Assembly (NCBI RefSeq): GCF_958979055.1
Contig: NC_084896.1
Span: 22,499,501 to 22,563,500 of the forward strand
Reading direction: 5' to 3'
DNA length: 64,000 bases
Source of the DNA: Alnus glutinosa
Lineage: Eukaryota; Streptophyta; Magnoliopsida; Fagales; Betulaceae
Below, piece after piece: positions 33,989 to 45,212 of the stretch. The notes under the pieces were generated by a model, which saw only the letters and a program-made list of their open reading frames with translations, had not been told where the DNA came from and searched no databases. Position 1 is the stretch's first letter; every line of letters begins with the position of its first letter. A program made the translations under genes and the position numbers.

Positions 33989-34450
33989 GAACTTCACTTA
34001 TAACTCTTAATCTTTCATTACTTTTGAAATAAGGTAACCAAACTTTAAAAAGTGTCAATTTTTGGTATCCAGTTTTCAATTTTTTTTCAATTTCGACCAT
34101 TTTAGAATTTTCCTTTAAATCCTATCAAAATTTTCAAAATACCTCTCATTTTTTTAAGGAAAAAAAATACAAGGATTTAAGTGTTGGTTAGAATTTAACG
34201 AGATTTGCAAAAATACTCATGTCTGAATCTTTTTAAAAAAATTATAATTTAAAAAAAAAAAAAAAAAAAAAACACACAAGAGTATTTTAAGAATTTTTTT
34301 AGGATTTAACGGAAAATTTTAACGGAGAATGAAATTGAAAAAAAAAAAAAAATTAAAAGATGAATATCTAAAAGACACTTTTTTAAGTTTAAGTACCTTA
34401 TTTCAAAAGTAATACTTTTAAAAGTTTGAGCACCATAAATAAAGTTTTCC
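33989..34450. repeat. Long-armed AT-rich foldback repeat (family copy 2)
   Basis: Paralogous to the copy at 17288-17784, with the same arms and the same position relative to the PR-1 gene downstream. Confidence 0.7.
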
Positions 34451-35620
34451 CTATTTATTTACTTAACAAATTAAGCACTAGCTAGATGTTAATTCAATGC
34501 AATATCAAAGTGATATATCTTATCATGATCTCATATTTAGAAGTCAATGTCAATGGTCAAGACCCACAATCTAATGGAATTCCCATTACCTATGACACAT
34601 AAGTGAATTACGAATATTGATGGTAGAAAATGCTTCCCATACTTGGCTGTGGGAGCTGTATGCTTCTTTGAATTGTAATTCGGTGCTTATCCTTATTAGA
34701 ACACTGTAACCGGTTTTCTTAAATTTCATTCATTTTTATAAATGTAAGAACAAATTTTAAAAGTTATACCCTAAATTTAGGAAAGCGAAAGTGGTTCCCT
34801 TAACATGATTTTAATATTAAAAAACTCTCTTTCTCTAGCATTTATTTGAAACAATATTTAAATGATTTCTCTTTCATCTCTCTCTCTCCCATCATTTATT
34901 TTAAAAAATATTTAAGTAGTATAAGGAAATGATAATAGAAGTTATTGTGGAGTGCATTTTATTAGGGAAGCAAAAAAAAAAAAAAAATAGAGAAGCAAAA
35001 AGTGGTGTAGTTCCTTAAATTGAGCAAAAGTTTAAGGGAAGCTACTGCTTTTACTCTTAGGAGAACTATCTTCTAGTTATGTTGTTGCACGCTGTCTCAA
35101 TATATATGGTGGATTTTTCTTAAAAATAATTAATAAAAGTAAAAGTTGCTTTGTGGGCAAAGGTGGTTAAGAGTTATATCTTGGGCTGATAATATATCAT
35201 ATCTTATAACTTCAATTTCTCTCTTTCTCATAAGAAAACTTAAAATTAAATCTTGACCAATTAAAAAAACTATATATACTAATGTTTTTAAGGTACCTCA
35301 ACCAAATCCAAAACCAACAACCCCGAATAACTAAGACATTCAACTCCTAATATGTAGCATTAATTCTCTTTTAGGTCATATTGACGTATGCGCATGTGTG
35401 TATATATATACACTCAGGTTAGGATAATGCACTTGGCTCTTGCTCAAAAATTGGGAATATTAGTTACTTTAATAAGATTCCTACAACATAAAGGCTTAGT
35501 TTAGAGTGCAACTTTGTAAAGTACCGAAATCCTCTAGTACGTATGTGAAAATAAATCTTTACACAAACAAACTTCATGCATTTAGCCAATAATTCTAAGC
35601 CCTGAACCCACATGGGACAT
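34451..35620. other. Upstream region of PR-1 gene 5
   Basis: Paralog of 18966-20697. It carries the unoccupied CACTA site at its start and lacks the private 596-bp segment of block 1. No gene seen. Confidence 0.6.
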
Positions 35621-35756
35621 AGCGTAGAGTTTTGTCCAAAGGGCGTTTTGGTCTCTCTAGTCCCTGCAACGTTTTACACATTCTACTTTTCAACATTCTA
35701 GAAGTATTTCTTGCTAAGTCCCTCACAAAATTTTGCACACTAAATTCCTATAAATA
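35621..35756 (+). promoter_or_regulatory. Conserved PR-1 proximal promoter and TATA box, gene 5
   Basis: AGCGTAGAGTTTTGTCC..GGTCTCTCTAGTCC..TTTTCAACATTCTAG, ending in TATAAATA (35749-35756), 79 bp before the ATG. Confidence 0.78.
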
Positions 35757-35827
35757 CGTATCCTACATGCCTCATTTTCCCAATCAAACTCACTTGTTCT
35801 TATATTAATTGTAGGTTTCAGACCAAG

Positions 35828-36319
35828 ATGGGTTTGTGCAAGACACCACTAGCTCTTCTTATTTGTCTCTTTGGCTTAACCCTACTCCATTTATCCGATG
35901 CCCAAGACACCGAACAAGACTACCTCAGTGCCCACAATGCCGCCCGTGCAGCGGTGGGAGTTCCGGCGCTGATATGGGATGAACAAGTAGCTGCATATGC
36001 ACAAAACTATGCTAATACACATATTGGCGATTGCAATCTTGTGCACTCTCAAGGTGGGTCTTACGGTGAAAACCTTGCATGGAGTAGCGGCGACCTGTCA
36101 GGCACGGCGGCGGTGAACATGTGGGTAGACGAGAAGGCGAGCTATGACTACAACTCTAACTCTTGCGCTGCTGGGGCCATGTGCGGGCACTACACTCAGG
36201 TGGTGTGGCGCAATTCTGTTCGTTTGGGATGTGCTAAAGTTCGGTGCAACAATGGAGGTACGTTCATCGGCTGCAACTATGATCCCCCAGGCAACTATAT
36301 TGGGCAGAAGCCTTACTGA
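35828..36319 (+). CDS. PR1: PR-1 CAP-domain secreted protein (gene 5)
   Basis: Single exon, 163 residues, block 2 partner of gene 3. The signal peptide ends ..LHLSDA before QDTEQDYL, where gene 3 has ..LQFSLA. CAP motifs [27 protein letters not shown] and [11 protein letters not shown], tail IGQKPY. The GKVCGHY of other copies is GAMCGHY, which keeps the cysteine. Six core cysteines are present and the frame is intact. Expected to be secreted and to act in the apoplast, as for the other close copies. Confidence 0.95.
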   Translation: MGLCKTPLALLICLFGLTLLHLSDAQDTEQDYLSAHNAARAAVGVPALIWDEQVAAYAQNYANTHIGDCNLVHSQGGSYGENLAWSSGDLSGTAAVNMWVDEKASYDYNSNSCAAGAMCGHYTQVVWRNSVRLGCAKVRCNNGGTFIGCNYDPPGNYIGQKPY

Positions 36320-37162
36320 TGCAGAATATGACGGGGTGCGTGGAACAAGCAGTGCTATTTCATTTTATGTCTACATCCCTTTTAGTATGTTCAAGTTATG
36401 TTTCAACGATCGATAATTGCCAGTCTTGCGTTGAGGAATCCGGTAATTCTTCCGCAGAAGGATGGAAAACTCTACGTAATGATCAGCCAGTTGTCTACTT
36501 GTAGTCGTTAGAATTACTATTTATCTTTCTATGTTGTTTTCCTTACCAACGTACGTACGTTAATCTTGAAGAAATGTGTAGACATTTATAAAAAGCCATG
36601 TACACCCGGCCCTTTTATTAAGAAATGAAATATTTAATATATATTTTGAGATGGAATTTCTCTTTTTAAGGTGTCACTCTTCTTCTTTTTGGGTAGTCAT
36701 GGACTCATGATCGAAGGTTTACCAAACTTTATAATTGGCCAGTGTCATACCGGTTCAACCGTAAACGTGTTTAAGATAAATAATATATCCATCTTTTAGA
36801 AAGAAAAGAATAAAATGGTATTACCAAGTTAAGGGTCTCACATGGCTTAACCATGTATATATATAATATATAAGCTAGCTCTTGAATACTCTCTCCTTCT
36901 AAGCTAGTTTTCAAATGTGAGTTATACTCAGAATTTGCATCATTTGATATCAGAGACAGGCTCCACCTCGTGAAGAAGAGGGCAACCAATGCGATATAGT
37001 AGGCTGTTATGAACGTCAGATTCGGAAGCGTGATGGTAATTAAGCTACACTTAATTAACCATGTGTATTTAAACTCTTGGGCACTATCCCCTTACATCTG
37101 GTTTCGGATAACTTTTTCATACATTAAATCACGCTAGCTAGCTATGATGAATTATTTGATTA
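36320..37162. other. 3' flank of PR-1 gene 5
   Basis: Holds the unoccupied site of the block 1 MULE (about 36507) and the end of block homology (36597). Beyond that is AT-rich DNA, with TTTGATATCAGAGAC near 36943 resembling a degraded LTR primer site. No gene seen. Confidence 0.5.
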
Positions 37163-37650
37163 ATGTTAGAGTATATTTGGATTACCCTAAAATTATGGAT
37201 TTAATGAGAAGACTAATGTTTCCTGCACAACCATTAATGTACACACTTTGTACAACAAAGCTGATGTGAAAATGATTTTCACAATAATTGTACATACTTT
37301 TTTGTTTTCACTTTCAAGAAGAAAAAAAAAAATTGAAAAATCATTTCCACGTCAGTTTTGTTGTACAAAGTGTGTAGATTAATTATTGTGCATGAAACAT
37401 TACTCTAATGAAAAGAATATTGTATTGCTTTTGATAAAGATCAGATTAACTTGATTATGATTATATTTCATATGCAAGCTCTATAAATAGAACATTTTGT
37501 ATTGTAAACTCATTAAAGGAATAAGAGCAACAATGTAGCACTTTCGGATTTATCCTGTGTACGTAGGTCATGGATCGAACCACATAAAATCTTTGTTCTT
37601 ATTTTCTTTATTCCGTTTTTCATTTTATATTTCTATAGCATTATCTTTTC
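37163..37650 (+). mobile_element. Probable solo LTR (Copia-like), right end unresolved
   Basis: Starts TGTTAGAGTATATTTGG, has CTCTATAAATAGAAC as promoter (about 37480), then GACGTAGGTCA-like text (TACGTAGGTCATGGATCGAACC) typical of Copia LTR ends. It is interrupted by the MITE at 37214. No internal region follows; the flank beyond resembles 3' DNA of the PR-1 genes. Confidence 0.55.
37214..37403. mobile_element. MITE nested in the solo LTR
   Basis: Arms of about 55 bp (TAATGTTTCCTGCAC..TTTGTACAACAAAGC and its inverse ending GTGCATGAAACATTA) flank a short AT-rich loop. The target duplicate is not resolved. Confidence 0.75.
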
Positions 37651-38317
37651 TTTCACTACTAATTGATAAATTTAAATAATTTGATTTATTTACGATTTTC
37701 AAATTTCATGATTTGATACCTATAATTTGAGCAAATGAAATGACACTGTTGGATGGATATTTTCTATACGTGTTTGCTTCATGATCATCAGTACAATTGG
37801 TAACCATCTGGCTTTAGACTAGTGCATATAGCAAGGCTAAACTTGGTAACCATTTTGAGTTGTATGTTACTACTTTTAATTTTTTGAAAGAAAGTAAAAA
37901 AGTTAGGTTAGAAGAAATTCCTTCTATCCAATTGATTAAATTAACCAAAATCTATCTTAAAAACATGTAGATCAAGTATATGATTCTCTCATATGCATTT
38001 TTAATAAAAAAAAAATGGAAAATGTGTCTTTCATATTCTAAAGATAAATGCCAATTTAATAAAATGAGTTAAAGAAATTTCTTCTACCTCATTTTAAAAA
38101 TAAAAATAAAAAATAAAAAATAAAAAATCCGAAAAGTAAAGTAATATTGGCATCCTTTAGTTGATACTATCTAGAGTTCCAAAATTAGAGAACGGTAGGT
38201 ACCGTGTGCATTTCTTTTTGGGCCAACCTAAGCATTATATTAAGAGGTGTTTACATGACCATCAAATTTACATTACATTTGTTTACATTTTCTCTAACCA
38301 TTTTTTTTTTTTTTATA
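37651..38317. other. Intergenic DNA related to the 3' flank of PR-1 gene 2
   Basis: Matches about 10670-10850 and 12640-12930 in patches (GGTAGGTACCGTG). No gene seen. Confidence 0.5.
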
Positions 38318-38738
38318 GAACTTCATTTATAACCCCTTGATCTTTTATCACTTTTGTAAAAAGATACTTAAGATTTAAAAAATGTCAATTTAAAATATCC
38401 ATCTTTCAATTTTTTTTTTTCAATTTCAACCCTCTATTAGAATTTTCTTTTAAATCCTATCAAAATTTCTAAAATATCCCTTCTTTTTTTAAGAAAAAAA
38501 AAATTGCTAGGATTTAGGTGTTTGTCAGAATTTAACAGAATATGCCCAAATCTTTGAAATTTTTTATAAATTCTTGTAAAAAATAAACATAATGGTATTT
38601 TGGAAATTTTGATAGGATTTAACGAAAAATTCTAACGGATGGTTGAAATTGAAAAAAATTAAAAGATGAATACCCTAAATTAAATTTCGATACTTTTTTC
38701 AAAAGTGATAAAAGATCAAAAGTTATAAGTAAAGTTTA
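38318..38738. repeat. Long-armed AT-rich foldback repeat (family copy 3)
   Basis: Left arm GAACTTCATTTATAACCCC, right arm ending ATAAGTAAAGTTT. The same inner TTAAATCCTATCAAAATTT motif as the other copies. Confidence 0.7.
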
Positions 38739-38767
38739 CTATTATCCCCTAATGTCATGGGCAAGCC

Positions 38768-38770
<3 letters not shown>

Positions 38771-38843
<73 letters not shown>
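38771..38843. repeat. (TA)n microsatellite of about 36 units
   Basis: Uninterrupted TA dinucleotides. ORFs on both strands reading Ile-Tyr repeats are artefacts of it. Confidence 0.98.
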
Positions 38844-38848
<5 letters not shown>

Positions 38849-38977
38849 TCCTGGATCGTTGACATTGGCTATTACGTTTTTAACTCTTAACGTACCTACC
38901 AATGATTTGATTGAGTTTGAGATTAATTCATTCACAAAAGGGGTAAAATATGTAGTAGTTTAAGAGAGTTATGATCT

Positions 38978-39594
38978 TGTTGGGAAATAATCCCGATCTC
39001 GCCCAATGGGCCAGATTCACGGCCCATCAGAATCATACTCGGCTAATTAGCCGAGTCTGCGTATTTAAGGCGGTAATTTGCCGACTTCCACGATATGGCT
39101 AAGGACGGTAAATTACCGACCTTGTACCAGCCAGGGAGGAAACCCCACTACCTACACGACCGCTACTACTTAGGAAGATGTCCCCACGATCTAAGAGCAG
39201 TTGAAGACCGACTGGACCACGATCGCGTCGGCGGTTGAGAACAGATTCCAGTAGTGGTCGTGAAGCATTATTCTCCACGATCTCCAAACGGTTAAAAAAC
39301 CAACCTGGCCACGATTGTTAAGCGTGTGCCCTGATCCCACTCCAAACCTGACACGTGGTCCAACGAAAGAACCAGATCGCTTGCAACACGACATGTATAA
39401 ATACCTCACTACTGGGCAGGTAATTTAGATTTGCTCATTCTGATTATAAGAGTGATATACACTTAAGATAAAAACTGACAAAGGCATCGGAGTGGGATTG
39501 TCGGATTCCCCCCGACCTAGTTTGTTTTACTTGCAGGATAGCGAAGATAGGCTCGACTGGTTCATCAACTACCATATCAGAAACTGTTCTAACA
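38978..39594 (+). mobile_element. Solo Gypsy-type LTR with 5-bp target duplication
   Basis: Runs TGTTGGGAAATAATCCC...GTTCTAACA (617 bp) and is flanked by GATCT on both sides (38973-38977 and 39595-39599). A TATA box (TATAAATACC, about 39396) and the GGCATCGGAGTGGG text of Gypsy R/U5 are present. A single LTR between matching target copies is the product of LTR-LTR recombination. Confidence 0.9.
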
Positions 39595-39599
39595 GATCT

Positions 39600-40122
39600 T
39601 TAATTTGACATCTCAAGAAACAACTTTTGATCACTTTATCCATGTGGTAAGGTGGTTCCCTAGCTAGCTATCTAATTTTAGAATTTTTTTTCTAAAAATA
39701 AAATAAAATAAAAGTAAAAGTTGTCACGTGAGAAAAGGTGGTCATGAGTTATGTCTTAGGGTACGTGAAAATGTATCATATCTCAGTTTAAGATCATGAA
39801 AGATTATTTATTACTTCCGAATTACTTACCAAAAACATATAGGCTCTGTTTGTTAATTAATGTTCTATAAATGGTGTTTTTTAAAAATAGGAAAAAAAAA
39901 AAGAAAAAAAGAAATTAAGTGTTATGATATAATTATATAAAATGTAAGAATAATTTTGAGTGTTCTAAGTTGTTTTTTATTTTATTTTTTATTTTTTGAG
40001 AGGAAAAAACAAGAGGAAGAAGAAAAAAATGTTATCAAACAAAGCATAGCTATGTTAGTTAAAATTCTTGTTTTTGTGTTTTCTCTTCTTAAAACAAAAA
40101 TGTTCACAAACAATTAAAAATT
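39600..40122. other. Intergenic DNA with a possible MITE
   Basis: About 39840-40050 has weak inverted ends (GGCTCTGTTTGTTAATTAATG and TGTTATCAAACAAAGCAT). Text near 39720 resembles the upstream DNA of gene 3 (GTGGTCATGAGTTATGTCTT). No gene seen. Confidence 0.45.
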
Positions 40123-41036
40123 AGGAAAAAGTACACATATCCCCCTCAAACTACTACTCAATTGCCAATGTCCCCCTTAAACTACCAATTGTATTAATGG
40201 GCTTGTTTGGCAAAGAACAGAACAGAACAGAGTAGTGGGTTGTTAGTTTTGGAATTAGTAAAAAGTGATGATGTGATATAAAGTAAAAAGAATTTGTATA
40301 GAAAAGTGAAAAAAAAAAATTGTATTGTAGTGAATTTTTTTATTTAAATAATAAAAAAAAAATTATTGATGTGATATAAAAAGTAAAAAAAATGAGAATA
40401 TTTTGATGTGAATTGTTATTGAAAAATGTGAAAAAATGAAAAAAAAATAATGAGAATAGTGTTCTCAACTACCGTGTAATGTTATGTTGTTTGTCAAACA
40501 TACCCAATGTCCTCCCTAAGACCAACAAAAAAACAAAAATGACCATAAGTTTTTTTTCAATAAGACAAAAATGTCTTTATAAATTCGAAAAAAAATAAAA
40601 AATAAAAAAAAACTAAAAAAATAAATTTTTAAAAAACAAATTAAAGAAAAAAGATTTTTTTTTTTAAAAAAAAAAAAAACCGAAAAAGGAACGAAAAATA
40701 AGAAGAAAAAAAAAACTGAAAATTATATATATATAAAAAAAAAAAAAAAAAAACCTGTTTTTATTCTTTTATTTAATTTTTAATTTTTGTTTTTTGTTTT
40801 TTGTTTTTTGTTTTTTTTTGTACAACTTTTTTTTATTTTTTATTTTTTTTAATAATTTTTTTAGTTTTTTTTTTTTAAAAAAAAAAATTAATAATTTTAT
40901 GAAGGGTATTTTTGTCATTAGTGGGAAAATTGACATTTTTTGGTAGTTTAGGAGGGGAGATTGACACAATTGGTAGTTTGGGGGGGACTTTGACAATGAG
41001 ATGATAGTTTAATGAGGTTATATATACTTTTCCCTA
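40123..41036. mobile_element. Long foldback element with a nested MITE
   Basis: Outer arms: AGGAAAAAGTACACATATCC..CTACCAATTGT at the left, ACAATTGGTAGTTTG..ATATATACTTTTCCCT at the right. A second inverted element sits inside at about 40199-40505 (GGGCTTGTTTGGCAAA...TTTGTCAAACATACCC). The core is poly-A/T. No coding capacity. Confidence 0.7.
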
Positions 41037-41119
41037 AAAATTAAAACACTTTGAAAATTACAAAAAGACTCTTCAAAACACATTAATGCATGTTAAAATA
41101 AATATATAAAATGGAGAAT

Positions 41120-41355
41120 ATATGTGAAAGAAAGAAAGAGCGGAAGAGAGAAAGCGAAAATATATTAAGGACTACATTGTATTAAGTAGTATATTATTTA
41201 TATTACAAGAGACCTCTATTTATAGAGAGGCTATAAGTGATGGGCAAATAACCCTAGACTAATTAAGGTAGTAAATAAATCTTAATAGAGAATAACTAGA
41301 CTAATTAAGGTAAGAAATAAGCCCTAATACGAAAGACAATAATATATTCTAACAA
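41120..41355 (-). mobile_element. LTR fragment, reverse orientation (low certainty)
   Basis: Read on the minus strand it starts TGTTAGAATATATTATTG and has CTCTCTATAAATAGAGG as a promoter. It also contains a short direct repeat (CTAGACTAATTAAGGTA, twice). The other end is not defined. Confidence 0.5.
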
Positions 41356-44300
41356 TGCACACATAACCATTGCTTTAGAAACACTTTGTAGACAAGTCGG
41401 AAATGGGCTACTCGTTTATCAAAATAGGAAAAAGGAAAAAGGGAAGAAAAAAAACAATAATGTTCCGAAATCTACCCGGAAATGGCGCCCCATTTGAAGG
41501 CATAGGGTGGGAATATACCTTTTCTCTCATGCGAAGGCATAAAATTAGGGTCATATTTGGCTGCCTGAAAATCTGTTCGAGGTTTCATAACCTTTAACAG
41601 ATTGTCATAACCTTTTTCTCAAATAAAGAAGGAATAAAGTTTCCCTTCAAATTGTGTCAAAAAATATTAAAGCATTTTTCTGACATATTGAACGCGGGAT
41701 CAATTTAAGAGTTTGTTTGTTTGTGTAGGCAGAGATAATTCCAATGCTTAAATCGGAATTAATAGTAGCGTTTGAGGAATGGAAACAACAACTCAGTAGA
41801 CTAGAGGTTTTTGGAGGGCCAAAAGTTCCTCTTAATTGATTGGAGTTTGCCTTTTATAGTACTATCACATAATTGTTAGGGTGAGGATTCTCTACAATTT
41901 GTACACTCTCAAATTATGTGAATTTATGCATTTTTTGCATCGAATGGCATGACAAATACTACCTATTAAAAATGTGACATGTAATTACTAATGAAATTGA
42001 GTATATTTTCATTATATTCTTGTGCTTTATGTCGTAGAAAAGCTTTGAAAAAAAAATTATCGTTTGATTTAGTGAAGAAGAAGCGACGTCTCTTCAAAAA
42101 TGAAGAAAAAATCTTTTGAAATGAAATTTTTGTTTGGCTGCCTCATGATCATGTCATATGTTTAATAGATAGCATTTTTCACACGTTCGATGTAAAAAAT
42201 GAAATGAATTCACATAATTTGACAATGGATCTAGATCCCTGAAATCGAGGAGATCTCGAGAGTGGATCCCGAAGTATCTTGATATTTGTTGTTGAATCTT
42301 ATCCCTGCTTCACAAATTGAATCTTATCCCTGCTTCACAAATTAGCCGAATTGATGTCGTAGATTTTGGGGGATTGGACTTCCTGTCGACGCAATGCCCA
42401 AGAAAGAATTTTTTTTTTTTTTTTTTTCAACCATGGTACGTTTGATACTTGGAATTACTATTCTATTAGCAAAAGAAATAATTATTGTCGATCCAATTGG
42501 GAGCTGGAAGGTAAAGCACTTCAAGAGGAGAGCCTTCGCAATTAAAAGGGTTGGATCCAATTGGGTTTCAGGGTTGTTGATAGTGGTGGTGGTGATGTTG
42601 TTGGTAATGAAGCTAGGGGATGAGGAAATATACCAGCGGTGAGGGTTCATGATGCTGGTGGTGGTGATCCCAGCCTTTCTTTTTGATTTGTAAGTTTTTT
42701 TTATTGTTTTTTAATTTGTTATTATGATTTTATATTTTTTAGTGTTTTTAGTTTTTTAATTTTTAATGAGCATATGGCCACGTCTCGGCCCAGCCTTTGG
42801 ACGTGTACTTCTGTCAATTTCATAGATGAATGAACCATCTCCGTTTTTAGTCACGATTGAAGTAAAATCTACGATATGAATTGAAACCAAAATAAGCGTT
42901 TGTAAAGTTGTTAAACCACCGGGGGTAATGACTCTAATGAGCGTTTAAAAGAGTCTGAATGAGATAGTAACTTGTTTGTAGTGGTCGGCTATCTGGGTGA
43001 GATCATGTCTGAGACATATATATTGTTAATCTGAATAAGATTGATGGGTTTTTCGAATAAAGTTTTTAGGTATGAAGAGCAGAACGTACTTGCATGATTC
43101 AAAGGGCTTGTACTGATCTTCTTTCTCAGCATTAATTCGGTTCAACAAATCTACTATTTGCTAGACCCTAAATTAGATTTCAGATTATAAAGTAGTTTTT
43201 ACTAATTTTATAGAGGTCTTCTGCATTATATTAATATGCTTTTAGCTTAGGTTTGGTTTATGTTAAATTCACTGGCCGGGTTGGACTGGAGTACAGATCA
43301 GGTTTTGATCTATATTGGTTAATTTGAACCTTCTACACTCGTTTTTATATGATATATTCATGTGTTTATCCAGCATGTTGTATTTTGTATTACTGTAATT
43401 TATGCACAGTGAAAATTAAAATTTGGCCTTCTTCTGAGATTTTAACGTTCCAGTGGAATGCATGTAATTGTTAATTTCATAATCCCCTTTAGCGATGAAT
43501 ACAAATCCCATGATTTATGAGATTGATATTAACGCGAGATACGATCTCGATCTTCAGCTACAATGAATGTAGAGTTCTACAAGAAATAATCTATCAAAAA
43601 CCTATAAAAGGGACACAATGCATCAGGTAATTAAAGATGACTTTATTCCTCTAAAAAAATCCTAGCCCATTACTTTATTTTCACTCCAAACATAAACGCT
43701 AATATAAGCTTCGGAGTGTCCCTAATCCTTAACCGGCGGGCCGTACCGAAAACTACATCAACAAAAGCCAATTATGATTGGCCTTCTTCTTTGGTAAATG
43801 GTCGAATTGTGACAAAAAGAATAATGTTGGTTTATCTAGCCTTATTTTTAAGTAGTCCTGTGCTTTCATATATATATATTCACTATTCTGAAATCAGTCT
43901 TTCCTTCTAGAACTTATTTCGTGGTCATGTTTATTGATCTCTCATCCTATATCTATTCAACAAGTTGGTGATTGTATTAGGTGGAAGATTTATTTAATGA
44001 AAGATTAATCAATGACATATCAAGTGAATTTTTTTAATTACGTACTGATCAGGGAAGATAGATGTTTTTTTTCTTTCAAATATTCATAAATCTCATGAGT
44101 TTCTTTAGTCTAGTCATGGGCTTCATATTTGTTATGCCAAGTGTTTATATCTAGGTTGACTTTTATTTTTAAAGATAAACTTTAATTTATTTAACTTCTC
44201 GAGCTTTTATCATTAATTGTTGTAATCTCCTTTCAAAGTTCAAAGACTTTCAATTTAGTGTACATCGACTGCTTAACCAAAATCAAAAGACAATAAGTAA

Positions 44301-44685
44301 ACGTCACCCCTTTCATGTCAGTTTTTCGACAATAGACATTTACAACACGACATCATTGGCCTATCTTTTGTAGTGATGATCATAGTTTGTCCTCCCAACT
44401 CCAAAAGAATATATATCCAATCTTTTGGAAATGAGATTCTTTTGGAAATAACATGAAATCAAAGAGATTGTTTGGATGGAGATGCATGTGCGTGTTATAT
44501 GTAAGTCAACTTCACATAATTTATCCCAATTTATATCAAAGTCCGCCAAAGTGGGCCGGGGCACAGATTGCGTTATATATCCATGATTTGTCCAAAACGC
44601 GGATGACTAAATCATAAGTCATATGAAATTACCGTGCGATGATAGATCGACATAGATGTTTCACCTAACGATAATCATATTACAT
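41356..44685. other. Large gene-poor interval
   Basis: No gene I can support. 41485-41565 resembles 59265-59345 (GGCATAGGGTGGGAATATACC), a trace of array duplication. A 25-bp direct repeat (TTGAATCTTATCCCTGCTTC) lies at about 42294-42343. TTTTGTAGTGATG near 44368 could be a CACTA end but lacks a partner. The DNA after it (CATAGTTTGTCCTC) resembles 61367. The ORFs at 42342-42650 and 43716 have no recognised domain. Confidence 0.45.
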
Positions 44686-45131
44686 GGGAAATAGTATTCT
44701 TCCTCTCAAGGTAATTAGCGTAGAGTTTGGTTCAAGAGGCTGGCGTTTTGGTCGGATCAGAATCCTTTCAAATTATTTGTTTAAATTTAAGAGAATTTGA
44801 GTAGGTGATTGGGAGACACCATTTATGGGGGAAAATAGTATTCTTCCTCTCGAGGCAACTAGCGTAGAGTTTGGTCAAAGAGGCCTTCGAACAGGTGATT
44901 GTGAGACACTATTTATGGGACCCACCTGACCTGATAAGTAGTTGGACAACCTAATTTTTATTTTGTCAGATGGGTTTCATAAGTGATCTCTCACAATCAC
45001 TTATCCAAATTCCCTCAAATTAAGACAAATAATTCGAGAGCATCTTAATCCGTTTTGGTCTCTCTAGTTTTACACATTCTAGTAGTATTTCATGCTAAGT
45101 CAACCAAAATTTTCAAGAATTCCTATAAATA
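44686..45131 (+). promoter_or_regulatory. PR-1 promoter of gene 6, split by a MULE-type MITE and partly duplicated
   Basis: The conserved block starts at about 44686-44753 (ATTAGCGTAGAGTTTGG..GGCGTTTTGGTC) and resumes at 45052 (GTTTTGGTCTCTCTAG), with TATAAATA at 45124-45131, 89 bp before the ATG. A second copy of its first half (GCGTAGAGTTTGGTCAAAGAGG) lies inside the insertion at about 44828-44885. Confidence 0.75.
44754..45051. mobile_element. MULE-type MITE with 9-bp target duplication in the gene 6 promoter
   Basis: Imperfect inverted ends GGATCAGAATCC..AAATTATTTG and its inverse ending TCTTAATCC are flanked by GTTTTGGTC on both sides (44745-44753 and 45052-45060). A related element is at about 62408-62620. 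Its interior carries a promoter segment and a repeated GGTGATTGxGAGACAC segment. Confidence 0.8.
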
Positions 45132-45212
45132 ACTATCCTACACGCCTCATTTTCCTATCAATCAACTTAATTAGTTGTTCTTGCATTGAAGGTTACAATC
45201 TCACAGACCAAG

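Larger units (their letters stand above)
23816..36597. repeat. Segmental duplication, block 2 (contains PR-1 genes 4 and 5)
   Basis: Colinear with 4151-23320. Relative to block 1 it lacks the CACTA element (17812), the MULE (21586) and about 4.3 kb (11065-15398). It has a private hAT element (24060), about 700 bp at 28310-29035 and a private CACTA end (32879). Confidence 0.88.

Noticed and set aside
42342..42650. Overlapping ORFs on both strands near a poly-T tract
   Set aside because: No domain, no paralog and no promoter evidence; likely chance.
44361..44380. Possible CACTA terminus TTTTGTAGTG
   Set aside because: No partner terminus CACTAC or target duplicate could be found, so it is not annotated as an element.
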